A stretch of DNA of 64,000 nt, taken from Bacteriovorax sp. Lineage in GTDB: Bacteria; Bdellovibrionota; Bacteriovoracia; Bacteriovoracales; Bacteriovoracaceae. The stretch spans positions 1 through 64,000 of the forward strand of contig JACMNL010000101.1 of NCBI GenBank assembly GCA_014378525.1. Direction: 5' to 3'. Position numbers and translations under genes: made by a program. Position 1 is the stretch's first letter. Each line of letters begins with the position of its first letter. The notes under the pieces were generated by a model, which had not been told where the DNA came from, ran no database searches, and saw only the letters and a program-made list of their open reading frames with translations. Below are positions 55,880 through 64,000 of the stretch, piece after piece.

Positions 55880-56470
55880 TCATCTCATTTTTAAGTTAGA
55901 CAGGACTTTTTGATGATAATTTCTTTGTTCTGATTTGTACTGGTGAACAATTTTTATAGGACACTTTAATCTGGCGTCATTTATTTCTGTGGTTGTCAGG
56001 CATAGTTTATCGATACATGACTCACATGGAAAAGTACTGACTGGTTTTATTTTCAAAGGAATTGTTTTATCCGTGAGCATGATTCCACGAAAGGCAAACC
56101 ACAATCCAAACTCATTTGAGATATCAATTCCTAGAGGAGACTGATGAGAAAGATTAAAAAATCTTCCGAGTTGTTGCAATGGAATGAGTTGATTGTCATC
56201 TGGAAAAAGAATTTCAATATCACTTTTTAAAATGTTTTCACCAAACCATTTCATCTGCGAGATACTAAAGTCATCTATAGGATTCTGCACCGAAAAATCA
56301 GGAATTTTTTCCCATAAAGTTTTTCCACCATTGCCTATCAGAATCAGTGTTTTCTTTTTCTGGTCATCTGTGAATGTAAAAATGTTTTCAGGTAAATCAA
56401 TGACCCTGGCACTCAAAAAAATATTGAGACCACGATCTTTTAATGTCTGGATTCCCTGTTCGAAATTCAT
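55880..56470 (-). CDS. Putative MMACHC/QueG-related protein
   Basis: ILFPDDNQLIPLQQLGRFFNLSHQSPLGIDISNEFGLWFAFRGIML...FPCESCIDKLC. Confidence 0.5.
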   Translation of the reverse strand: MNFEQGIQTLKDRGLNIFLSARVIDLPENIFTFTDDQKKKTLILIGNGGKTLWEKIPDFSVQNPIDDFSISQMKWFGENILKSDIEILFPDDNQLIPLQQLGRFFNLSHQSPLGIDISNEFGLWFAFRGIMLTDKTIPLKIKPVSTFPCESCIDKLCLTTTEINDARLKCPIKIVHQYKSEQRNYHQKVLSNLKMR

Positions 56471-57279
56471 GAAATAAAAAAGCGTTCGCTCATCTCACTT
56501 AAACCCACTTCATTCAGAAGTGACGTAAGTTTTTCAGCGGCCTTTTTCTTATTGGTATCTTTATTAAATTTAGCGATGATCAGTTCATTTTTCATTGAAT
56601 GTTCCCACCCAACCAGTTCCGTCACTGTCACCTGATAACCATGGGCCTCAAGCTGCAGGCAACGAAGTACATTCGTCAACTGACTGCCGAATTCTCTGGT
56701 GTGAAGGGGGTGCCTCCAGATTTCACTTAGCGAATTTCCATTGGGAGATTTATTTTTACGAAGCACACTTGCCACTTCGGCCTGGCAGCATGGAACGATA
56801 ACCATGTACTGACTTTTCTTTTGAAGTGCAAATTTAATGGCATCATCTGTGGCCGTATTACAGGCGTGCAGGGCCGTTACGATATCAATCTCTTCTGGAA
56901 GACTGGAGTCATCCATGGAAGCTTCTACAGACAGGTTTAAGAAGTGCATGCGATCAAACTTGCAGTCGCGTGCAAGCGCTGTTGATTTTTTTACTAGGTC
57001 ATCGCGGGTTTCAATTCCGTAAATATTTCCAGAGCCGTGTTCTTTAAAAAATAAATCGTAAAGAATAAATCCCAGATAGGATTTTCCAGCACCGTGGTCG
57101 ACCAGAGAAAAATTTTCTTTTTTTGCGGAAAGATCTTTTAGTAAAGGCTCGATGAAATTAAATAAGTGGTAAACCTGTTTTAATTTTCTGCGCGAATCCT
57201 GATTGAGTTTTTCGTCTCGAGTGAGGATGTGCAGTTCCTGCAAAAGTTTAATGGATTGATTGGGTCTTAGTTCTGTCAT
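56467..57279 (-). CDS. Class I SAM-dependent methyltransferase (PF13679-like)
   Basis: FSLVDHGAGKSYLGFILYDLFF, IYGIETRDDLV, DIVTALHACNTATDDAIKFAL, MVIVPCCQAEV. Confidence 0.78.
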   Translation of the reverse strand: MTELRPNQSIKLLQELHILTRDEKLNQDSRRKLKQVYHLFNFIEPLLKDLSAKKENFSLVDHGAGKSYLGFILYDLFFKEHGSGNIYGIETRDDLVKKSTALARDCKFDRMHFLNLSVEASMDDSSLPEEIDIVTALHACNTATDDAIKFALQKKSQYMVIVPCCQAEVASVLRKNKSPNGNSLSEIWRHPLHTREFGSQLTNVLRCLQLEAHGYQVTVTELVGWEHSMKNELIIAKFNKDTNKKKAAEKLTSLLNEVGLSEMSERFFIS

Positions 57280-57359
57280 AGTAGGGAGTATGTCTCAAGA
57301 ATGAGGCGAGTTGTATAGCGCCCAGTGAATTTATTTCACTGGGAAACGTATACTTTTTA

Positions 57360-57626
57360 TCAGTGGCTTAATTTCTGTAACTTAAGCTGAAACGGGAGAA
57401 CAATTTCATCCTGGATTTGCAGCTTAGGAGTCCAGTCAGATGATAAACTGGCGTTTGAAACCACGCCGTCTCTTTGGGACTCAGTTGTCTGGGCCGATGC
57501 CTTAGGCGAGAAAAAGGCCGCAGCTAAAACACCAACCAGTAGGGCCGCACCTGCATAAATTAATTTATTTTTTTCGGCCTTTTTATCGATGGCAATGGCC
57601 TTAGTTTGTAATCTGGAATTATTCAT
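57360..57626 (-). CDS. Hypothetical membrane-anchored protein
   Basis: 88-aa ORF with one TM (LIYAGAALLVGVLAAAFF). Confidence 0.5.
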   Translation of the reverse strand: MNNSRLQTKAIAIDKKAEKNKLIYAGAALLVGVLAAAFFSPKASAQTTESQRDGVVSNASLSSDWTPKLQIQDEIVLPFQLKLQKLSH

Positions 57627-57882
57627 TCAATACTCCTTAGATCTTTTGTTTAAATCTTTTGTTCTATTTGCTTATTATCGTCTCATTGTGCGTTGCTAGG
57701 TATTCGATAATATCAATGTTCTCATTCAGAAAATCGATACATATAAACATGAAATGAGTAATAGCTGTTTACTCAACTTTCACAGCTTCGTACTTTCTTG
57801 ACTCTTAAACACTATCGTTTTACAGTTTCCCAAATTTTTTTAATTCACAATTTTGATTCCATTCCATTGGGAGATTTGAACT

Positions 57883-60339
57883 ATGAGCACACAAGTTTTA
57901 CCAAAGCACGCCCGTGTTGTTGTCGTTGGTGGCGGTATCATCGGAACATCGGTAGCTTACCACCTGGCAAAAATGGGATGGAACGATATCGTTCTTATTG
58001 AACGCGACAGGCTAACGTCGGGAACGACCTGGCATGCAGCAGGACTCATGGTGACGTTTGGTTCAACTTCAGAAACGTCGACTGAAATGAGAAAGTACAC
58101 CCGCGATCTATATAACAAACTTGAAGCTGAAACAGGACTTGCTACCGGATTTAAGCCGGTAGGATTTATCGAAGTAGCAACTGATAAAGACCGCCTTGAA
58201 GAGTACAGAAGAGTTTCTGCATTCAACAGATACTGTGGAGTCGATGTTCAGGAAATTTCTCCTGCTGAAGTAAAAAAACTTTTTCCCATTGCTAAAGTCG
58301 ATGATGTTCTTGCAGGCTTCTACGTAAAAGAAGACGGCCGTGTAAATCCGGTTGACGTGACAATGTCGATGGCCAAAGGTGCGCGAATGATGGGCGTGAA
58401 ATTTTTTGAAGAAGTTTCAGCAACAGGAATTCTAAAAAAGAACGGCGCTGTCACTGGTGTAAAAACAAATCTTGGAGATATTCAGGCAGAGTTCGTTGTA
58501 AACACAGCAGGGATGTGGGCAAGACAGTTTGGTGAAATGGCCGGAGTGAATATTCCGAATCAGGCCGCTGAACATTATTATTTAATCACTGAAGACATGA
58601 AAGAGATGACAGCGGATCTTCCAATTTTAGAAGACCCGTCATCGTATGGATATTTCCGCGAAGAAGTGGGTGGATTAATGATTGGTTTATTCGAACCAGT
58701 CTGTGCACCATGGAACGTTAAAAAAATTCCTCAGGATTTTTCTTTCGGCGAAATCAATCCTGACTGGGACCGCATGGCCCCTTACCTGGAAAAAGCAATG
58801 TCACGTGTTCCAATGTCTTTAAACGTTGGTGTAAAAAAATTCTTCTGCGGGCCTGAAAGTTTTACACCGGACCTTCGTCCGATCGTTGGTGAAGCACCGG
58901 AACTAAAAAATTATTTCGTAGCTGCAGGACTTAACTCTATCGGTATTTTAACTGGTGGTGGTTTAGGAAGAGTACTTGCTCACTGGATTATCACAGGGAA
59001 TCCTGATGTTGATGTGACTGGATTTAACATCGACCGCTTACAAGTTTATCAAAACAATCCTGAGTACAGAGCAACGAGAACTGTTGAATCTCTTGGAATG
59101 GTTTACAAATGTCATTATCCGACGAAGTCACCGGAGACTGCTCGTGGAGCAAAAAAATCTCCATTCCATGACAGACTAGCAGCAGCGGGTGCGTACTTCA
59201 GAGACGTCAGTGGATATGAAAGTGCAGACTGGTACGCTCCAGCTGGTGTGAAGGCAGAAACAGGTGAGTTGTCATTCGGAAAAATGCACTGGTTCCCATA
59301 CTGGGAAGCTGAACATAAGGCCGCACGTGAAAACGTCATTCTTATGGACATGTCATTCATGTGTAAATTTTTAGTTCAAGGCCGTGACGCCGGTAAAGTA
59401 TTAAACCACATTTCTGCCAACAATGTTGACGGTGAAGCCGGCATGATCACTTACACTCAATGGTTAAATTCTCACGGAACTCTTGAAGCAGATTTAACTG
59501 TAACAAAACTTTCCGATGAAAAATATTTTGTCGTTGTGACTGACTCTCAACTTCGTCACGCAGAAACATGGATCAAGAGAAACACTCCTAACGACGCTCA
59601 CTGTTTCGTTACAGATATGACCGGAGCTTACGGGCAGTTAAATATTCAGGGGCCGAAGTCTCGCGAGCTTCTTCAGTCAATCACGAGTGTCGATTTATCC
59701 AATGAAGCCTTCCCGTTCAGAGGAGCAAAAGAAATTGATATCGGATTCGCACGAGTTCTGTGCGTTCGTATTACTTATCTTGGAGAGCTTGGATACGAGT
59801 TATACATTCCAACTGAACAGGCCACTCACGTTTATGATAGAATTGTTGAAGCAGGTAAGAAGTTTGATTTGAAACATGCGGGACTAAAAGCTCTTGCAAG
59901 TTTACGTCTTGAAAAAGGTTACAAAGACTACGGACACGATATCGATAACACTGACAACGCTTATGAAACAGGCCTTGGATTTGCTGTTGATCTTAAAAAA
60001 GAAACTTTCATCGGTCGCGAGCATGCCGTAAAACAAAAAGCGGCAGCTCCGTACACACGTCGTCTATTACAAGTGTTTGTGAAAGACCCGGAAGCTATGC
60101 TTTACCATGCAGAGATTGTTAAACGTAACGGAGTTGCCGTTGGATACACTCGCGCAGGATCTTATGGGCACACACTTGGTGGAGCTGTTGGACTCGTTAT
60201 GGTTGAAGCAGGCGAGCCGGTTAATCAGGCATTCATCGACAGCGGGAAATGGGAAATTGAAGTGGCGGGTAAAACTTATCCGTGTGCTCTATCAATCAAG
60301 CCGTTATTTGATCCGGAAAATAAAAAAATAAAAGCATAA
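57883..60339 (+). CDS. FAD-dependent dimethylglycine/sarcosine dehydrogenase-like protein with GcvT domain
   Basis: VVVVGGGIIGTSVAYHLAKMGW, SGTTWHAAGLM, C-terminal aminomethyltransferase-like ITYLGELGYELYIPTEQATHVYD, FIGREHA. Confidence 0.9.
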   Translation: MSTQVLPKHARVVVVGGGIIGTSVAYHLAKMGWNDIVLIERDRLTSGTTWHAAGLMVTFGSTSETSTEMRKYTRDLYNKLEAETGLATGFKPVGFIEVATDKDRLEEYRRVSAFNRYCGVDVQEISPAEVKKLFPIAKVDDVLAGFYVKEDGRVNPVDVTMSMAKGARMMGVKFFEEVSATGILKKNGAVTGVKTNLGDIQAEFVVNTAGMWARQFGEMAGVNIPNQAAEHYYLITEDMKEMTADLPILEDPSSYGYFREEVGGLMIGLFEPVCAPWNVKKIPQDFSFGEINPDWDRMAPYLEKAMSRVPMSLNVGVKKFFCGPESFTPDLRPIVGEAPELKNYFVAAGLNSIGILTGGGLGRVLAHWIITGNPDVDVTGFNIDRLQVYQNNPEYRATRTVESLGMVYKCHYPTKSPETARGAKKSPFHDRLAAAGAYFRDVSGYESADWYAPAGVKAETGELSFGKMHWFPYWEAEHKAARENVILMDMSFMCKFLVQGRDAGKVLNHISANNVDGEAGMITYTQWLNSHGTLEADLTVTKLSDEKYFVVVTDSQLRHAETWIKRNTPNDAHCFVTDMTGAYGQLNIQGPKSRELLQSITSVDLSNEAFPFRGAKEIDIGFARVLCVRITYLGELGYELYIPTEQATHVYDRIVEAGKKFDLKHAGLKALASLRLEKGYKDYGHDIDNTDNAYETGLGFAVDLKKETFIGREHAVKQKAAAPYTRRLLQVFVKDPEAMLYHAEIVKRNGVAVGYTRAGSYGHTLGGAVGLVMVEAGEPVNQAFIDSGKWEIEVAGKTYPCALSIKPLFDPENKKIKA

Positions 60340-60402
60340 TTTACCGGGATTTTAGCTAAAGACTCATCGCGGTAAAATGATTTATGAAAAAATCATTTTA
60401 CC
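60340..60402 (+). promoter_or_regulatory. Candidate mutually exclusive stem-loops around the L,D-transpeptidase start codon
   Basis: A: TTTACCG (60340-60346); B: CGGTAAAATGATTT (60370-60383); C: AAATCATTTTACC (60390-60402). B pairs with C (13 bp, loop ATGAAA = start codon) or with A (7 bp). Confidence 0.55.
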
Positions 60403-60983
60403 AGAGTTTCTTGGTCGGGCTATGCCTTCTATTATCTGTGAGTGCGAGAGCATCGGATTACTCGCATCTGGATCCTGATCATATCATTCCAAAAAATTTA
60501 TTATTTCAGGCAGAGGATTATTACGACCAAAACCTGGATAAAATTCAAAACAAACGAGTAATGGGAATCATCGATTTCAAAAAGCACAATTCCAAAAGAC
60601 GTTTTTATATTATTGATATGGAATCAGGCAGAGTGGAAAGCTACTTAACTGCTCACGGAAAAAATTCTGATCCAAAACATACTGGGTATGCGACGAAGTT
60701 TTCCAACACACCCGACTCGCTAATGACGTCACTTGGTTTTTATATGACCGCTGAAACTTACGACGGAAAAAACGGTTATTCACTAAGGCTTGATGGACTT
60801 TCAGCGACTAACTCAAATGCACGCGATAGGGCCATTGTTATTCACGGAGCAGACTACGTGACACCTGGAAATTTAATCGGAAGAAGTTCAGGATGTCCTG
60901 CTGTCGAACAAAGATACCATGCAGATCTGATCGATCGTCTCAAGGGCGGAGCTCTGTTGTACGCGGGGCTGGGGTCTTTTTAA
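60384..60983 (+). CDS. L,D-transpeptidase catalytic-domain protein (YkuD_2-like)
   Basis: Signal peptide; AIVIHGADYVTPGNLIGRSSGCPAV with His and Ser-x-Gly-Cys active-site pattern. Confidence 0.8.
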   Translation: MKKSFYQSFLVGLCLLLSVSARASDYSHLDPDHIIPKNLLFQAEDYYDQNLDKIQNKRVMGIIDFKKHNSKRRFYIIDMESGRVESYLTAHGKNSDPKHTGYATKFSNTPDSLMTSLGFYMTAETYDGKNGYSLRLDGLSATNSNARDRAIVIHGADYVTPGNLIGRSSGCPAVEQRYHADLIDRLKGGALLYAGLGSF

Positions 60984-61848
60984 GCGCCAGAAGATTTCCT
61001 AAAAAACATAAAATCATTCCCGCATATAATTGCGGAGTAAAAACTATATTTTCAAAAAACGAAGAGATCACGATAGCAATCACCGGTGAAATAATACTCG
61101 TATAGGCCGCACGGTCTGCGCCGATGGTTCCCACCAGTGTCTGGTAGGCCCAGAATGCGACGACAGTTCCAAAAAAAGCTAAATAGGTAAGTGAGAACAT
61201 AAAAGATTTTGTCAGAGGTAAAACAAAACTCTGGTGAGTCGCGAGTCCGATGATTAAACTGAAACACGCCCCATACAGCATCCCCCACGCATTGAAAGTC
61301 ATGACAGGAATTTTCAGCTGGTGATTTTTATAGGCAAACATATTTCCGATTGAAGCAAACGAAGTGGCCACAATACCAATGACAATTCCATAAATGGTCA
61401 TGCGGTCAGCATTGAAATTCACCAGCTCTTTCCAGAATAAAAGAACAATCCCCATGAATCCCAGAATTGCACCGTAGATCACATTTCTGGAAATTTCTTT
61501 TTTAAAGATCACTTTCATTCCGAACATGTTGAAGTAGATGAGTGCTGTAAATGTGAGGGCCACTAATCCTGAACTGATTTGTTTTTCGGAGATGTAAGTA
61601 AGAATATAGTTAAGACAAAAATTAAAAAGACCCTGAAGTAAAAAAAATTTGTGATTCGCTAGTGGATAGCGCAGGGTTTTTTTTATAAATAAAATATTGA
61701 TTGCAAACATCATGACGGCCGCAAGGACATAACGATAAAAAACACCGGCGACAGGAGATGTGCTGTCGATCTGAAACTTGATCACAAACCAGGTCGTTCC
61801 CCAGATGAGAGAGCACACGGAAAATAAAAGTATATTTCGAGAGTTCAT
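60940..61848 (-). CDS. EamA/DMT-family transporter
   Basis: MNSRNILLFSVCSLIWGTTWFVIKFQI..., ten-TM EamA pattern; 44-nt convergent overlap with the L,D-transpeptidase gene. Confidence 0.85.
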   Translation of the reverse strand: MNSRNILLFSVCSLIWGTTWFVIKFQIDSTSPVAGVFYRYVLAAVMMFAINILFIKKTLRYPLANHKFFLLQGLFNFCLNYILTYISEKQISSGLVALTFTALIYFNMFGMKVIFKKEISRNVIYGAILGFMGIVLLFWKELVNFNADRMTIYGIVIGIVATSFASIGNMFAYKNHQLKIPVMTFNAWGMLYGACFSLIIGLATHQSFVLPLTKSFMFSLTYLAFFGTVVAFWAYQTLVGTIGADRAAYTSIISPVIAIVISSFFENIVFTPQLYAGMILCFLGNLLALKKTPAPRTTELRP

Positions 61849-61909
61849 TTTAACAATTTTCTCTGATAGGATAATGGTGACACCAATAATACTATGGAAC
61901 AGGTGATTT

Positions 61910-62599
61910 ATGTCATTAATTTTATCGTTAATATTTTCTCTTTCACTTAAGGCAGCAGACAGTGCTCCACTGACATTCCCCGCAAATGGAGTTAAATCGA
62001 TTCTTGTATCTGTTCCGAAAGGAAGAATTTCACTATCCAGTTCAAAAACACAAAAAGATATCAGTGTTAATATTATCGAATCGAACAAAGTTTATAGCGA
62101 TAATAAAAAATGTGTAAAAAGTATCGGCCTGGAAAATACGCAGCTAAACGTAAAAATCTCCAGCGAAAATATTCTTTTTGAAAAAGCAGACTGTAATTAC
62201 GACGTGATGATTGTTGTTCCGATTGCACAGTCTTACGATATGGATATTTCTTCTGGAAGTGCATTAGTGACTGTAAGAAATGTTACAGGCGCAGTTAATT
62301 TAAAAACCGCGACAGGAAGTGTTTCAGTAGAAGGTGATGTTGTAAAAAACATTACGGCAAAATCGGCGACCGGTAACATGAGTTTTAGCTATAAAACATG
62401 CTCGGGAAGAGCAGACCTGGACATGATGAGTGCCACTGGGAAAATGAATGTGAATCTTCCTGCAACCTGTAAAATCCGGGTAGACTACAAGAGTGCTACA
62501 GGTAAGTTGTTTAATGCTTTAGGGGAAACTCAGGATTACCAGGTAATGATCAATTCCAAGAGCGCTAGCGGTGACTTTACTATTGGAAAAATGCAGTAA
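61910..62599 (+). CDS. Secreted DUF4097-like beta-repeat protein
   Basis: Repeated ATGSVSVEG, SATGNMSFSY, SATGKMNVNL, SATGKLFN, SASGDFTIG. Confidence 0.65.
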   Translation: MSLILSLIFSLSLKAADSAPLTFPANGVKSILVSVPKGRISLSSSKTQKDISVNIIESNKVYSDNKKCVKSIGLENTQLNVKISSENILFEKADCNYDVMIVVPIAQSYDMDISSGSALVTVRNVTGAVNLKTATGSVSVEGDVVKNITAKSATGNMSFSYKTCSGRADLDMMSATGKMNVNLPATCKIRVDYKSATGKLFNALGETQDYQVMINSKSASGDFTIGKMQ

Positions 62600-62662
62600 A
62601 TTAAGGTCTGTCTAAGCGGGGTATCATCCCCAATGCTGTCTTTTTAGGTTTAAAATTACGAT

Positions 62663-63589
62663 ATGAAAAACATGTTTACGATAGAGGCAAATGAAAAAAT
62701 ACTTAAGGCCGCAGGGATCTATAGCATCCTTTGGGGTTTTATTATTTTTTTGATCCCCAGAGTGATTTTGCAGTTTTTTGGTGTAGAGATTCCTCACGTG
62801 ATCGAATTCTGGCAGTTGACTGGTATGATCGTTGGAGTAATAGGAGTTGGTTATTGCATTGCCAGTCAGGATACTGGAAAATACTGGCCGATTGTATTTG
62901 TCGGTTTTCTCGGTAACCTTCTGGGTGCCCTAGTTTTTGCCAAAGCACTTGTAAGCGTAAGTCTTCCACCATTTTTCGCTTCAATATTATTAGTAAGTAC
63001 AGCAATCTGGTTAGTTCCATTTTATTTTATTCTTCATGCGGCCTACGATGAAGTTGTTCAGGAGGATAGTCCTCCAAAGCAATTTAATGACCTGATCCGT
63101 TTTGTTCGTACATCTCAGAACAAGACTTTGCTGGAATTGTCGAATCAGCAAAACGTGTTACTGGTTTTTGTGCGCCACTTTGGTTGTACATTCTGTCGTG
63201 AAACAGTTTCTGAGATGGCCAAAATCGATGAGGCCATTCTTGGAAGAAAACTCACTGTAGTTTTTGTTCACATGAGTGACAGATCATACGGAGATGAATT
63301 CTTTTCAAAATACTACGACCACGCAGTTCACCACATTTCTGATCCGGGAAGAGCGCTTTATAAAAGTTTAAATTTAAGACGCGGCTCACTTTACCAACTG
63401 CTGGGACCGATGACCTGGATCCGCGGGATCTATGCTGGAGTCTTCAAAGGCCATGGGTTGGGAGAGTTTGAAGGTGATAGTATGCAGCTCGGTGGAGTTT
63501 TCGTTCTTTCTCACGGGCAGATTATCTTTGAACAGAAGGCGAATTCTGCCTCTCACTTGTTCCAAATAAGCACTCTTCCAGAAGTATAG
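62663..63589 (+). CDS. Membrane-anchored SelL/AhpC-TSA-like thioredoxin-fold protein
   Basis: N-terminal 4-TM region, then VLLVFVRHFGCTFCRETVSEMAKI, DPGRALYKSLNLRRGS, GDSMQLGGVFVLSHGQIIFEQKANSASH. Confidence 0.7.
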   Translation: MKNMFTIEANEKILKAAGIYSILWGFIIFLIPRVILQFFGVEIPHVIEFWQLTGMIVGVIGVGYCIASQDTGKYWPIVFVGFLGNLLGALVFAKALVSVSLPPFFASILLVSTAIWLVPFYFILHAAYDEVVQEDSPPKQFNDLIRFVRTSQNKTLLELSNQQNVLLVFVRHFGCTFCRETVSEMAKIDEAILGRKLTVVFVHMSDRSYGDEFFSKYYDHAVHHISDPGRALYKSLNLRRGSLYQLLGPMTWIRGIYAGVFKGHGLGEFEGDSMQLGGVFVLSHGQIIFEQKANSASHLFQISTLPEV

Positions 63590-63651
63590 TCACACATGCT
63601 ACAATAATGGTTCTTCCGGTTTCTCGGAAGTCACCTTTAGGAGCAAAGTGG

Positions 63652-64000
63652 ATGTGCGGTTTTATCGTTATAGAAGGCGAGTTTGATTCAACTTTAACTT
63701 CTTCATCACTAGGTCCTTTTAAAAATCTTTATAACAAACTCACTCACAGAGGCCCTGACGATCACAAAGTTGTGCCGTTTAAAAAAGGCGTGATTGGTTT
63801 TCACCGTCTGGCGATTATGGATTTGAGCCCGCAGGGAGCTCAGCCTTTTAAATCAAATGACAGTCTGCTGGTTTGTAACGGGGAAATTTATAATTACCCT
63901 GCTCTAAAAAAAGAATGCACTACTCATAAATTTTTATCGGGCTCAGACTGCGAAGTTTTACTTCCATTGTATGAAATGCTCGGTATTGAAAAAATGGTAA
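63652..64000 (+). CDS. asnB: Asparagine synthase (glutamine-hydrolysing)-like, 5' part, runs off window
   Basis: Translated by eye from ATG at 63652 (SD TAGGAG): MCGFIVIEGEF...LTHRGPDDHK...GFHRLAIMDLSPQGAQPF...LVCNGEIYNY; Cys2 and RGPD motifs; open at window end. Confidence 0.88.
   Translation, partial: MCGFIVIEGEFDSTLTSSSLGPFKNLYNKLTHRGPDDHKVVPFKKGVIGFHRLAIMDLSPQGAQPFKSNDSLLVCNGEIYNYPALKKECTTHKFLSGSDCEVLLPLYEMLGIEKMV

Noticed and set aside
57627-57660. Tandem ATCTTTTGTT direct repeat
   Set aside because: Only two short AT-rich copies; compatible with chance.
61849-62088. Upstream extension of the EamA ORF
   Set aside because: Antisense to the DUF4097-like gene; normal TM1 begins at MNSRNILLF (61848).
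1-64000. CRISPR arrays, IS elements, prophage or a known anti-phage defence island
   Set aside because: No regularly spaced repeats, transposase/integrase motifs, phage structural genes or recognisable defence operon were found; the lone C5 methyltransferase is not sufficient.

Overview
This 64 kb, AT-rich, densely packed bacterial chromosome segment looks like core genome of a free-living Gram-negative organism. Gene content and the many short secreted proteins suggest the Bdellovibrionota/Bacteriovorax group, but that is inference. I see no rRNA operon, CRISPR array, intact IS element or prophage. One tRNA, tRNA-Leu(GAG), borders a coding-poor stretch (about 43.0-46.0 kb). Recognisable content: a pyrB-carAB-pyrF pyrimidine cluster in which carA and carB are one 1474-aa ORF; gsk; lplA; a heterodimeric ABC exporter; an orphan C5 DNA methyltransferase; mnmA plus a second MnmA-like gene that lacks the catalytic cysteines; msrA, a glutathione peroxidase and other redox genes; map with a CheY-like regulator; a DMGDH/sarcosine-dehydrogenase-like oxidase; an O-antigen-ligase-like protein; and the 5' part of an asnB-like gene at the right edge. 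The best leads for undescribed biology are: (1) a perfect 13-bp inverted repeat with the L,D-transpeptidase start codon in its loop, plus an upstream competing arm (60340-60402); (2) an ABC-ATPase-like protein with all catalytic motifs degenerate (37905-38615), divergent from a pseudo-MnmA (38742-39974); (3) a long coiled coil ending in an alpha-crystallin/HSP20-like domain (10712-11902); (4) an HExxH + DUF4105 protein (27809-29962); (5) the CAD-like carAB fusion; (6) a 28-bp perfect palindrome beside a probable frameshifted gene (44935-45300). All family calls were made by eye and no database search was run.
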